Shown piece by piece: positions 37,731 to 45,769 of a stretch of DNA of 64,000 nt. Source of the DNA: Zobellia uliginosa (lineage in GTDB: Bacteria; Bacteroidota; Bacteroidia; Flavobacteriales; Flavobacteriaceae); contig NZ_JAHKPY010000014.1 in NCBI RefSeq assembly GCF_018860745.1, forward strand, positions 620,001 through 684,000, read 5' to 3'. The notes beneath the pieces are model-generated. The model saw only the letters and a list, made by a program, of their open reading frames with translations. It was not told the DNA's origin and made no database searches. The first letter of the stretch is position 1. Each line of letters starts with the position of its first letter. The position numbers and the translations under genes are program-made.

Positions 37731-38282
37731 TTATGATGTCTTCAAAGAAATCAATTCCCAATCTTGACTTAAGGAATGATAAGTGCATACATTCTCAAAA
37801 CCAACGGCATAATGGGCGCCTAATGATCTGCTGTTAGTGGCATCTACTTCCGTGATGATGGCGTCGTATTTTGGGTAGGAGGCTTTTTTCATGGCGTTAT
37901 AAAGTCCGCGAAAAACACCCTGTTTTCTATGGGTTTTGGCAACGCATATTTGCCCCATAGTAATAAAATTTTGAATGTTTACATTTTCTAGTTCTGTAAA
38001 CATTGGTCTTAGAACTGAAATTTCATCTTTAAAACCATCGGTCATAGACAGGGCGTAGCCTACAACTTTGTCATCATCTTTTGCAATGATATGAGGGCAT
38101 GCATCATTCATTCTAGTAAGTACGTCTAAATCATGAACTACGGTAACAAAACCTTCTTTTTCCCTTTCTTTGGGTGAAACGGAAGTAGGTAGATTTGCAC
38201 GCTGAAGTGATAGTATTTGTTGCAATTCATCCTCGGATGTTGCAGTGGCGTAGCGTATCACTTTTTTTTCGTTTTTAGCCAT
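37731..38282 (-). CDS. GNAT family N-acetyltransferase
   Basis: This 183-residue protein has the GNAT acetyl-CoA fold. HIIAKDDDKVVGYALSM forms the central strands, and MGQICVAKTHRKQGVFRGLYNAM carries the pyrophosphate loop with a modified Q/RxxGxG/A (KQGVFRG). YDAIITEVDATNSRSLGAHYAVGFE is the C-terminal part (VDATNSRSLGAHYAVGF). It transfers an acetyl group to an amine of unknown identity in the cytoplasm. The ATG overlaps the 3' end of the broken M61 gene by 25 bases, implying translational coupling. Confidence 0.88.
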   Translation of the reverse strand: MAKNEKKVIRYATATSEDELQQILSLQRANLPTSVSPKEREKEGFVTVVHDLDVLTRMNDACPHIIAKDDDKVVGYALSMTDGFKDEISVLRPMFTELENVNIQNFITMGQICVAKTHRKQGVFRGLYNAMKKASYPKYDAIITEVDATNSRSLGAHYAVGFENVCTYHSLSQDWELISLKTS

Positions 38283-40069
38283 TCTTGTCTACTTCTCAAC
38301 TGTTTTTTAGATGGTTTTAAACCCTCTTTTTCTGCAAGGAAAAGACTGTAATCAGGATTACTTTCCAAAACAAGCGTAGTTTGTTTTTCAAACCCGAAGC
38401 GTTTAAAGGTAATTTTCAGTGTATCCCCAACTTTTAGTTTCTGAATATATGTGCTGAATTGCTGTCCGTCAGGAAAACCTTTACCGTTAATACCCGTGAT
38501 TATATCTCCTTTATCCAATCCAGCTTGGTAAGCTGGAGTTCCCATTTTAGGATTGGATTGGATTTTGCCATGACCATCGCCATCTAATGAAACAGCTACT
38601 CCAAAATAAGGTGCTTCCATATCTTGTTTCAATAGGACTCCAACAGAATGTAAAAGAGCACTGTAATCTGGCATTTCACTTTTAAATATGTATTTATTGA
38701 AGAAAGTGTTCGCAAATTCTTTCCCTGCATATTCGGCTAGTGTTTGTTGAAGGTTTTCTAGGGTGTAGGGTTTTTCGGTTTTTCCGTATTTTTCCCAGAC
38801 CAGTTTCATATAATCATCTAGGTTCAGTTTTTCCTCGCGCAGCGATAAATCCAAAGCTAGACCAAGTACACTTCCGTAAGAATAATAAGAAATAAAAGTA
38901 TTCTCTCTGTTTACTGGGTCTACGGAAGTGGCAGCATCCACAAAAGGAGCTTGATAACTCATTTCTATAGGGTTAAAATACCGAAGTGCAGGTGAGTTCC
39001 AAACATAGTTAAAAGTACCTGAAATGCCTTCTACGTACTTCTTTGGAGTAATAATTCCGGCTCTACATAGAATTAGATTGGTGTAATAACTGGTAAAGCC
39101 TTCTGCGAACCACAAGGCACCGCTCATATTCGCTTCTTCAAAATTAAAAGGTTCTAATGATTTTGGGCGGATACGCTCAACGTTTCAAGCATGAAAAAAC
39201 TCATGGGAAACGGTTCCGATATTACCTTCCATGCCTCCATTTGCCAAACTACGTGTGCTAGTGAGAATAGTAGAGTTACGATGCTCCATGCCATCACCGG
39301 AAGCATTGGGCATATAGCAGGCTAAGAAAGTATAAATACCATAATCAAATTCAGGAAGTTCACCATATACTTCCTTTTCAGCTAGAACGGTTTTCTTTAC
39401 ATTTTCGAAATAGGCATCTAGTTCTTCGTCCGTGCCGTTATGGTGCAGAACAAAACGTATTTTTTGTTTCTTTCCGTTGTCCTCAACCTCAAATTCACGA
39501 ACCGAATGATTACTTATTTCAGTAGGGCTATCCATAAAATAATAAAGGTTAGGCGCAGAATATGTGGTTCCAGAAACCAAAGGAAGTTGAGTGGCTACCT
39601 TCCACTTCAAATCTTTTCTAACCTTAAAATCAACTTCAATTTTTCTATCGCTCAGGGCAGGAGCGTACATAAATGTCGCAGGTATATTTAGGTGGGCATG
39701 CGTTTCATCTACTTGAGAATAGGTGCCTCCTCCTCGGTTAGCAAAAAGTGTGTAATTAATGGTAATAGTACCATCGTGACCAACCACTTGCCACTGGTAC
39801 GGGTCTGGGCGTAATACTTCTAAAATTTTTCCTTTACCGTCCGTGGCTTTAAAACTGTAAACGTTCTTAGCAAATTCATGCAACGCATAACGGCCGGGGG
39901 AAGAACGGCTCATTCTAAAAGCAACCGTATCCGCTTTCAAATCTGGAAAAGTACCATTTACTACCGCCTCATGGTGAACGGCGTTTTCAAAAGAAATATC
40001 ATAATGGTTGGTTTGAGCAAAAAGAATGCTTCCGGCACAGCATAAAAGGAAGGTAAAAGTGAATTTCAT
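38258..40069 (-). pseudogene. M61 family metallopeptidase broken by one in-frame TGA
   Basis: A frame of 604 codons runs from the ATG at 40069 to 38258 with one internal stop, TGA at 39187-39185 (codon 295). The N-terminal part has a signal peptide (FTFLLCCAGSILFAQ) and ends SHEFFHA, holding the zinc motif HEFFH (His289, Glu290, His293). The frame resumes directly with NVERIRPKSLEPFNF, then LWFAEGFTSYYTN with the likely third ligand Glu, then a PDZ domain (YFGVAVSLDGDG ... GLDKGDIITGING). M61 members read HAWNVERIRP here, so a Trp codon TGG has become TGA. There is no frameshift and the rest looks unaffected. It is either a recent nonsense mutation, an assembly error or a rare readthrough case. 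M61 enzymes are aminopeptidases with preference for N-terminal glycine or acidic residues. Confidence 0.9.
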
Positions 40070-40220
40070 TAACGTAGATTTAATGTGTCTAATATACCAA
40101 TTATAGCGAGTATAGCCTACATTTGATTTTACTACGCATAAAAGAAAGATTTATATTACAAAACATAATAGCGCAACCTTTTGTCAGGATAAGTATCTGA
40201 TTAATAATCAAATTGGCATA

Positions 40221-40808
40221 ATGAAACAAACATATTGTATAGTTCTGCTGTTCTCAAGTTCTATTATGTTGTGCTTTGCCCAAGAAGGTGCAGATGTACC
40301 TCAATATAAAAATCAGATTTCTACAAATTTATTACTGCCTTTTACTGGTAGTTTTGATTTAACTTATGAGCGAACAATTGCTAATAAGTGGGCAGTAGGT
40401 TTGTCCGGTGCAATTTATGGAGATGATTTTGGAGATTTTGATACAGAATCATCAGGCTATTACGATCGTACCACAAATTTTGAGATAATGCCTTTTGTAC
40501 GGTTCTATTTGAACAGCACTCAAACCAACGGCCACTTTTTTGAAGTCTTTGGTTCCATATCCCAAGTTGAACAAACCGGTGGGTATGTACGCAACGTTAA
40601 TGATCAAGGCTACGGCGTGTATGTTATTGGCTCCGAAAACTACATTGTTGGTGGTTTGGGAACGGGATATGGGTATCGGTTTTTATTTATGAAGAACAGA
40701 TTGGTTGTAGAAGGACAATTGGGTATACGAACCAATTTTAGCACTAATTTCTTTTTTTTAAATGTTGCCTTAGTGCGCACAGGAATAAAAATAGGATATA
40801 GGTTTTAA
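40221..40808 (+). CDS. Predicted outer membrane beta-barrel protein
   Basis: This 195-residue protein has a signal peptide (IVLLFSSSIMLCFAQ, cleavage near residue 21) and alternating amphipathic strands (LLPFTGSFDLTYERTI, FEIMPFVRFYLN, LVVEGQLGIRTNF), ending in the barrel-type KIGYRF with C-terminal Phe. I do not recognise a specific family, though it recalls DUF3575-type small barrels. It is followed five bases plus a few by a small lipoprotein gene, and the two probably form an operon. Confidence 0.78.
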   Translation: MKQTYCIVLLFSSSIMLCFAQEGADVPQYKNQISTNLLLPFTGSFDLTYERTIANKWAVGLSGAIYGDDFGDFDTESSGYYDRTTNFEIMPFVRFYLNSTQTNGHFFEVFGSISQVEQTGGYVRNVNDQGYGVYVIGSENYIVGGLGTGYGYRFLFMKNRLVVEGQLGIRTNFSTNFFFLNVALVRTGIKIGYRF

Positions 40809-40819
40809 AACTTGTGATT

Positions 40820-41410
40820 ATGAGATATACATATATTGGTTGCTTCCTTTTAAGCCTACTCATGGCAGGCTGTTTTTCTAATGATGACGATTCTGCGATA
40901 AACTATATAGACCTACAAGTAGAGGATGTATTTGTCTTTGATGACCAAACCGAGTATGTAGTTGGAGATACCATTTTCTTTTCGCAAAAATTTAGCCGGT
41001 ATATTAAAGAAGAAGGGTACAATGAACTCTTGGATTTATTTGAAACTACAAAAGACAATCAGTTTGCTTATTCTTTTAATGTTAAAAAATTCTCTGATTT
41101 TTCCAATACTTATGTGAACGTTTCAATAGACCCTGAATACATTATTACTTCAGGAGAAAGTCCTACGGATTACTTTTTTTACAATGATTACGTTACGGTT
41201 GCCAAATTGAATGAAGCAGAAGATGCATATGAGTCAAGGGTCGGAGTAGTTTTACAGGAAATTGGGTCTTTCCAGTTGGACTTATCTTTTGTCTATTTCA
41301 GAAATGGGTTTGATTACAATAACAAAGAGAGTGTTGATTTAGATATAAGGCACCGTTTTACAAGTCCTAATGCTGCTTATAAAGAATTTAAGGTAGTAGA
41401 ACAGCAGTAA
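40820..41410 (+). CDS. Small lipoprotein of unknown function
   Basis: I do not recognise this 196-residue protein. It has a lipoprotein signal peptide (MRYTYIGCFLLSLLMAGC, acylated Cys18) followed by an acidic linker (SNDDDSA) and a beta-rich domain. The ATG at 40820 is preferred over the GTG at 40814. It lies 11 bases downstream of the small barrel gene and may work with it at the outer membrane. Confidence 0.7.
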   Translation: MRYTYIGCFLLSLLMAGCFSNDDDSAINYIDLQVEDVFVFDDQTEYVVGDTIFFSQKFSRYIKEEGYNELLDLFETTKDNQFAYSFNVKKFSDFSNTYVNVSIDPEYIITSGESPTDYFFYNDYVTVAKLNEAEDAYESRVGVVLQEIGSFQLDLSFVYFRNGFDYNNKESVDLDIRHRFTSPNAAYKEFKVVEQQ

Positions 41411-41624
41411 TGTTTTCTTTTCCTTATAAGTATATTTAACGAATTCAATTGAAGGTTCGTTTGCTTCCTGTTTTATAAACTTTTCGGTTTTACAATTTAT
41501 ATAACAAACCCAGTTATTGTTCAGGATCATATAATCATAATCTTTCCGTTTAGACAAAACCCCTAATTACATGGGGTGTCCTAGCGCACATGGTTTTACC
41601 TTTGTTGTCAATAAAAATCATAAT
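41411..41624. other. Non-coding region
   Basis: This AT-rich stretch follows the small lipoprotein gene. A leftward frame ending inside that gene (41339-41557, TTG start) is not supported. A short inverted repeat acccc/ggggt at about 41559-41577 has no T tract. Confidence 0.45.
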
Positions 41625-41867
41625 ATGACTCAATTTTTAAAACATTCGTTTGGCTTCTATTGGGACTGATATCAATAGGCTCGGCTCAAGCTAAAAATGA
41701 TAAAATCTACTATAACAAAACTTGGAAGGAGATTTTACAACTTATCTCTTAGGGAATAAATTAGCTGCTACATATGTTAAGGGTCAGTTTATTTTGGAGC
41801 GCACACCCATTTTTCGCAACAGCTAGGACTAGAGATCAAATACTTTAACGCAGGTATGTTGTACTAA
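41625..41867 (+). pseudogene. Decayed remnant of a small exported protein gene
   Basis: An ATG at 41625 gives MTQFLKHSF. One frame away the sequence reads WLLLGLISIGSAQAKNDKIYYNKTWKE, which is a signal peptide with SAQA cleavage site and mature start. After another shift it reads DFTTYLLGNKLAATYVKG and then QFILERTP; in a third register LGLEIKYFNAGMLY ends at TAA 41865-41867. The pieces follow each other in order, so at least three frameshifts have hit one former gene for a small exported protein. No intact frame spans it. Confidence 0.6.
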
Positions 41868-41878
41868 TCAAGTATGTG

Positions 41879-41906
41879 TTTGTTTTGATGAAACAGCTTA
41901 CATTTG
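41879..41906 (+). promoter_or_regulatory. bioF promoter
   Basis: TACATTTG (41899-41906) matches TAnnTTTG exactly, with TTTG (41879-41882) 16 bases upstream as the -33 element. The element ends four bases before the bioF ATG, so the transcript may be leaderless. No biotin-repressor operator was recognised. Confidence 0.6.
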
Positions 41907-41910
41907 GTTT

Positions 41911-43065
41911 ATGGTACAGCTACCCGAAAAACTTATTCAGAAATTAGAGCTTAGAAATGGGCAAAATTCCATGCGCAGTATTCCAAGCCCTTATGAAAAG
42001 CGAGTAGACTTTTCTTCTAATGATTACTTAGGCTTGGCCCAAAAGTCTACATTATTCGATATGGCCAGTAAAATAGTGAAGCAAACGGGACACATTGTAA
42101 ATGGTGCTACCGGATCTAGATTGATAACGGGCAACCATTCTCTTTACAACGAACTGGAAGAGATGCTGGCCAAATTTCATCGTACGGAAGACGCATTGGT
42201 CTTCAATTCTGGATATGATGCCAATCTTGGTTTTTTTAGCTCGGTACCGCAACGAGGAGATGTTGTTCTATATGATGAATATATTCACGCTAGTATTCGC
42301 GATGGTATCCAAATGGGGAATGCCAAGAGCTATAAGTACAAGCATAACAACCTTAAAGATTTAGTTCATAAATGTGAGGTTGAGCGAAACAAAAACTTGG
42401 CTGATGTTGAAATCTATGTGGTCACTGAATCTGTTTTTTCCATGGATGGAGATGTACCTGACTTAAGTGCATTTGCTAAAATATGTAAAGATTATAATTG
42501 TCGGTTTATAGTTGATGAAGCTCACGCCCTAGGAGTTTTTGGAAAGCAGGGTGAAGGTTTGCTCCAAGAACTAAATTTGCATGAAGAGGTTTTTGCCCGA
42601 ATCGTAACTTTTGGCAAAGGTATGGGATGTCATGGTGCTGCAATTTTGAGCAGTACTTCGCTAAAGTCTTATCTAGTAAATTTTGCCCGTAGTTTTATTT
42701 ATACCACGGGGCTTTCGCCGCATGCTGTAGCCTCGGTTTTATCAGCATATGACCATCTTCAAAATCGGGTTGATGAGGTGGTAGCACTAAAACATAATAT
42801 TACGTATTTCAATCAAAAATTAGAGAATTTTAATTTAAACTCAAAGTTTATCCCCAGTAATTCTGCTATTCATTGTTGTATCATTTCAGGTAATGATAAA
42901 ATTCGCGATATTGCCAAAGTCATTCAAGAAAAAGGGTATGATGTAAGGCCTATTCAATCTCCCACTGTACCTGAAGGTCGGGAAAGATTACGTGTTTGTC
43001 TTCATAGTTTTAATACTGAAAAGGAAATTGATAATTTGCTAAAAGTTATAGCCGATTTTATGTAA
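41911..43065 (+). CDS. bioF: 8-amino-7-oxononanoate synthase
   Basis: BioF joins pimeloyl-thioester and L-alanine, with PLP, to make 8-amino-7-oxononanoate, the first ring-assembly step of biotin synthesis. The 384 residues show FSSNDYLGLAQ near residue 31, NGATGSRLITGNH, FNSGYDANLGF, VTESVFSMDGD, VDEAHALGVFG and the PLP-lysine region VTFGKGMGCHGAA. It begins the biotin cluster, one base upstream of the DUF2007 gene. Confidence 0.95.
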   Translation: MVQLPEKLIQKLELRNGQNSMRSIPSPYEKRVDFSSNDYLGLAQKSTLFDMASKIVKQTGHIVNGATGSRLITGNHSLYNELEEMLAKFHRTEDALVFNSGYDANLGFFSSVPQRGDVVLYDEYIHASIRDGIQMGNAKSYKYKHNNLKDLVHKCEVERNKNLADVEIYVVTESVFSMDGDVPDLSAFAKICKDYNCRFIVDEAHALGVFGKQGEGLLQELNLHEEVFARIVTFGKGMGCHGAAILSSTSLKSYLVNFARSFIYTTGLSPHAVASVLSAYDHLQNRVDEVVALKHNITYFNQKLENFNLNSKFIPSNSAIHCCIISGNDKIRDIAKVIQEKGYDVRPIQSPTVPEGRERLRVCLHSFNTEKEIDNLLKVIADFM

Positions 43066-43066
43066 T

Positions 43067-43450
43067 ATGGAAGATAAATTTCACACAGTGGCTTCTTTTG
43101 ATTATCCCGCGGATGTACAGATATTAAAGGGCAAGTTGGAGTCTGAGGGTATTCCTGTATTTTTAAGAGATGAACATACATTAAACTCAGACCCAATGAT
43201 CAGTAATGCCATCGGAGGCGTTAAGTTGCAGGTGTATACGGAAGATAAACAAAAGGCCATTGATATTTATAACGAAATCAGGGCGTATGCCCAGGACGAC
43301 GATGGAAATTTAATTATATGCCCTAACTGTAAAATGCAAAAATCGGAGGTGTATTATAACAGAAAAGGAATTTTATATAAACTTTTCCCTTTTTTTGAAG
43401 AAAAAAAATACAAATGCCTACATTGTAACATGATAACAAAACCTCAATAG
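43067..43450 (+). CDS. DUF2007 protein with C-terminal zinc ribbon
   Basis: The 127-residue protein has an N-terminal DUF2007-type domain (FHTVASFDYPADVQILKG, SEGIPVFLRDEHT, GVKLQVYTEDKQKAIDIYNE). A C-terminal zinc-ribbon-like part has two CxxC pairs (CPNCKMQ and CLHCNM). The domain is proposed to act in signalling, but no biochemical role is established. It is packed between bioF and bioD with one-base gaps on both sides, so it is translated from the biotin operon; a role in biotin synthesis is not shown. Confidence 0.85.
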   Translation: MEDKFHTVASFDYPADVQILKGKLESEGIPVFLRDEHTLNSDPMISNAIGGVKLQVYTEDKQKAIDIYNEIRAYAQDDDGNLIICPNCKMQKSEVYYNRKGILYKLFPFFEEKKYKCLHCNMITKPQ

Positions 43451-43451
43451 A

Positions 43452-44075
43452 ATGCAGCAAATTTTTGTGACAGGAATATCAACTGAAGTAGGTAAAACAA
43501 TAGCTTCCGCAATTATAACAGAAGCCCTAGAAGCGGATTATTGGAAGCCGGTTCAAGCTGGTGATTTAGATAATACGGATAGTGATAAGGTAAAATCCTT
43601 AATTTCTAATGATACGACGGTCATACATAAAAGCAGCTATGAGCTAAAGACTCCTATGAGTCCGCATGCCGCGGCAGAAAGAGATGGTGTTAAAATAGAC
43701 CGACTTGAAATTATTGAGCCGGAAACGGATAATGCTTTGGTTATAGAAGGTGCGGGCGGTATTTTAGTGCCTTTGAGTAATGATGATACGGTTTTGGATA
43801 TCATTATGCCAACCTATCATGTAGTAGTGGTATCTAGACACTATTTAGGAAGCATTAATCACACACTCCTAACTATTGGTTGGTTGCAACAGAAGGGATA
43901 CGATGTATCTGTATTGTTCAGTGGAAAGGAAAATCCCGAAACTGAAAGTATTATTCTTCACAAAACCAAAGTGTCTTCAATTGGTCGTATAGATGAAGAA
44001 GCCGTTTTTGACAAAGCCGTTATTAAGAAATATGCCGCAAAATTTGCGCCTATACTAAGAACGCTTCAATCTTGA
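43452..44075 (+). CDS. bioD: Dethiobiotin synthase
   Basis: BioD closes the ureido ring of dethiobiotin from 7,8-diaminopelargonate, CO2 and ATP. The 207 residues have the P-loop-like start FVTGISTEVGKTIAS, YWKPVQAG with the catalytic Lys, MSPHAAAERDG and VIEGAGGILVPL. It is one base after the DUF2007 gene. Its 3' end overlaps the convergent glycosyltransferase gene by 10 bases. Confidence 0.95.
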   Translation: MQQIFVTGISTEVGKTIASAIITEALEADYWKPVQAGDLDNTDSDKVKSLISNDTTVIHKSSYELKTPMSPHAAAERDGVKIDRLEIIEPETDNALVIEGAGGILVPLSNDDTVLDIIMPTYHVVVVSRHYLGSINHTLLTIGWLQQKGYDVSVLFSGKENPETESIILHKTKVSSIGRIDEEAVFDKAVIKKYAAKFAPILRTLQS

Positions 44076-45694
44076 TTAATTCTTACCAAGACTAGGTCTA
44101 CTTTACTTATCGTGAATTCATATAATGGTTTCCTGCCCTCTAGGTCCTGGCGGTTAAAAATGTAGTAACCGGGTAATTCGCATTGGTTGGTTCTAGAAAT
44201 TACTTTTTTTCTGGACATTTCTAAAAATGACGCCGTTTCGTAGAATTTAAAGGGTGTTTGAATGTGTCTGCGTAAACTTTCCTGTGTAAATAGATACAAA
44301 GGTGCCTCGTCTCCAACAATCTTATGAATGTCATCGGCATATGTTTCATTTGGAGCACTAGAAGAAGTCAATGCCTTTAATGGAAGGGCAACATGGTCAA
44401 AAGCCAATCTGCAAACCACAATAAAAGCAATTACAAATAAATGCCTCGGATATCCAATAGTTTTATGGTGAAAAATCAGTACCGTAATTAGCAACAGGCC
44501 AAAAAGGGGCATGGTAAATTTTAAGTGAGGCAAGATTGAGAAAAAGCTAATGAACGGGATTACAAAACAAGCTAGCGCTGCTATGGTCATTATCACCTTA
44601 AAAAACGTGTGATACGTCTTATGTTTCCAGTTATTATCTTCTATTTGAAGGAACAATGGGTAAGTGAGTACGGTTATCACCATGGGAAAAAACATGTAGG
44701 TGTAACGCATTCTTGCTCCAGGAGAAATCCAATACACTAAAAAATTAGCAATAAAGGTTATGACCAGAAAGACCAAATAGGGTTGCGTTTTAACGCTGCG
44801 TATCTGTTCTTTTTTCCAAATAAACAGCAAAAATAAAGTTGCGGGAAAAATGACCGCGATAAAATTTAGAGGGTAAAATAAAAGGTGTTTTATAATTCCA
44901 CTAAAACGGTCACTTAATAAGGTTCGTTGGTGTGTTAATCCCCACATTTCAGATATATACTTTCCTAAATCCTCATAACTTCCATAGATATAAAAATAGA
45001 AATAAACAGTAGCTGCAGATAAGGCGGCACTAAATATATGTGGCCAAGAAAATAGGCGTTTTAGGTCTCTTTTGTACAAAAGATAAACACCCAGTGTAAT
45101 TATAATAAATGCAAAAGAGGCAAATCCCTTGGTTAAAAAGGCAAGTGTTATGAAAAAATAGGCAAACCCAAATAACCGGTAAAACCGCTTTTGCTGGTAA
45201 AAGTGAAAAATGCTGAAAATGCATAAAACAACTAAAAGGGAATAGAAAATATCAATTTCCGCAGTTAGGCTAAAGTAAAAATAAAGGTCTGCACATACTA
45301 AATAATAGAGTGCGCTTAGCAACCCAAATTTAGTTCCAATATATTTTCTTCCCATGTAGAAGGCAGCAATTCCCGTAAGCAGAAACGAAAAGGCAGAAGG
45401 AAAACGAAGGGCGAAAGTATTATAACCAAAGAGTTTTATACTTCCGGCAAGGACAATATTCCAAAGAGGTGGGTGGTCGTAGAAGGTTTCATTAAGTATA
45501 GTGGTAACTATAAAATTATTGTTTATCAACATTTCAAGAGCCACTAAAGCACGCCGCGGTTCTTCCGAATATAGGGGTGCAAGATATAAATTGTAAAAGA
45601 GGGATATCGTGTATAGTATAAAAATTAAAAACGATAGCCAATATATATTTTTGGTATTGGTCGGTTGTAAAAATCCGGCATTAAAAAACTTCAT
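44066..45694 (-). CDS. GT39-type (ArnT-like) membrane glycosyltransferase
   Basis: This integral membrane protein of about 542 residues has at least ten predicted helices and the dolichyl/undecaprenyl-phosphate sugar transferase (PMT/ArnT) N-terminal pattern. LYLAPLYSEEPRRALVALEML is cut here to APLYSEEPRRALVALEM, and its acidic pair corresponds to the catalytic DE motif. NETFYDHPPLWNIVLAGSIKLFGYN (YDHPPLWNI) also fits, with a periplasmic C-terminal part. It would move a sugar from a lipid carrier to an envelope acceptor, unidentified here. The start is taken as ATG 45694; an upstream TTG at 45718 is possible. It lies opposite to and between bioD and bioA. Confidence 0.85.
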   Translation of the reverse strand: MKFFNAGFLQPTNTKNIYWLSFLIFILYTISLFYNLYLAPLYSEEPRRALVALEMLINNNFIVTTILNETFYDHPPLWNIVLAGSIKLFGYNTFALRFPSAFSFLLTGIAAFYMGRKYIGTKFGLLSALYYLVCADLYFYFSLTAEIDIFYSLLVVLCIFSIFHFYQQKRFYRLFGFAYFFITLAFLTKGFASFAFIIITLGVYLLYKRDLKRLFSWPHIFSAALSAATVYFYFYIYGSYEDLGKYISEMWGLTHQRTLLSDRFSGIIKHLLFYPLNFIAVIFPATLFLLFIWKKEQIRSVKTQPYLVFLVITFIANFLVYWISPGARMRYTYMFFPMVITVLTYPLFLQIEDNNWKHKTYHTFFKVIMTIAALACFVIPFISFFSILPHLKFTMPLFGLLLITVLIFHHKTIGYPRHLFVIAFIVVCRLAFDHVALPLKALTSSSAPNETYADDIHKIVGDEAPLYLFTQESLRRHIQTPFKFYETASFLEMSRKKVISRTNQCELPGYYIFNRQDLEGRKPLYEFTISKVDLVLVRINQD

Positions 45695-45757
45695 GTTTCT
45701 TAGACTTTTCTGAATCAAAGATGATCATAATACTTCAAAAAAAAAGTTTTAATTCCT

Positions 45758-45765
45758 CATCTTTG
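45758..45765 (+). promoter_or_regulatory. Possible bioA -7 element
   Basis: CATCTTTG is one mismatch from TAnnTTTG and ends four bases before the bioA ATG, the same spacing as at bioF and glyS. A separate promoter is expected because an opposing gene splits the cluster. Confidence 0.4.
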
Positions 45766-45769
45766 CATT

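Noticed and set aside
37654-37788. 45-residue N-terminal extension of the first DUF2975 protein
   Set aside because: The extension contains the TATATTTG promoter element and overlaps the GNAT gene; the shorter start matches family length.
39185-39187. TGA in the M61 gene as a selenocysteine codon
   Set aside because: The family residue at this position is Trp, not Cys, and TGA is used as an ordinary stop in the NUDIX gene (1519-1521). No insertion hairpin was evident.
41339-41557. Leftward 72-residue frame between the small lipoprotein gene and the gene remnant
   Set aside because: It starts at a TTG, runs into the 3' end of the opposing lipoprotein gene, and has no signal, domain or ribosome-binding support.
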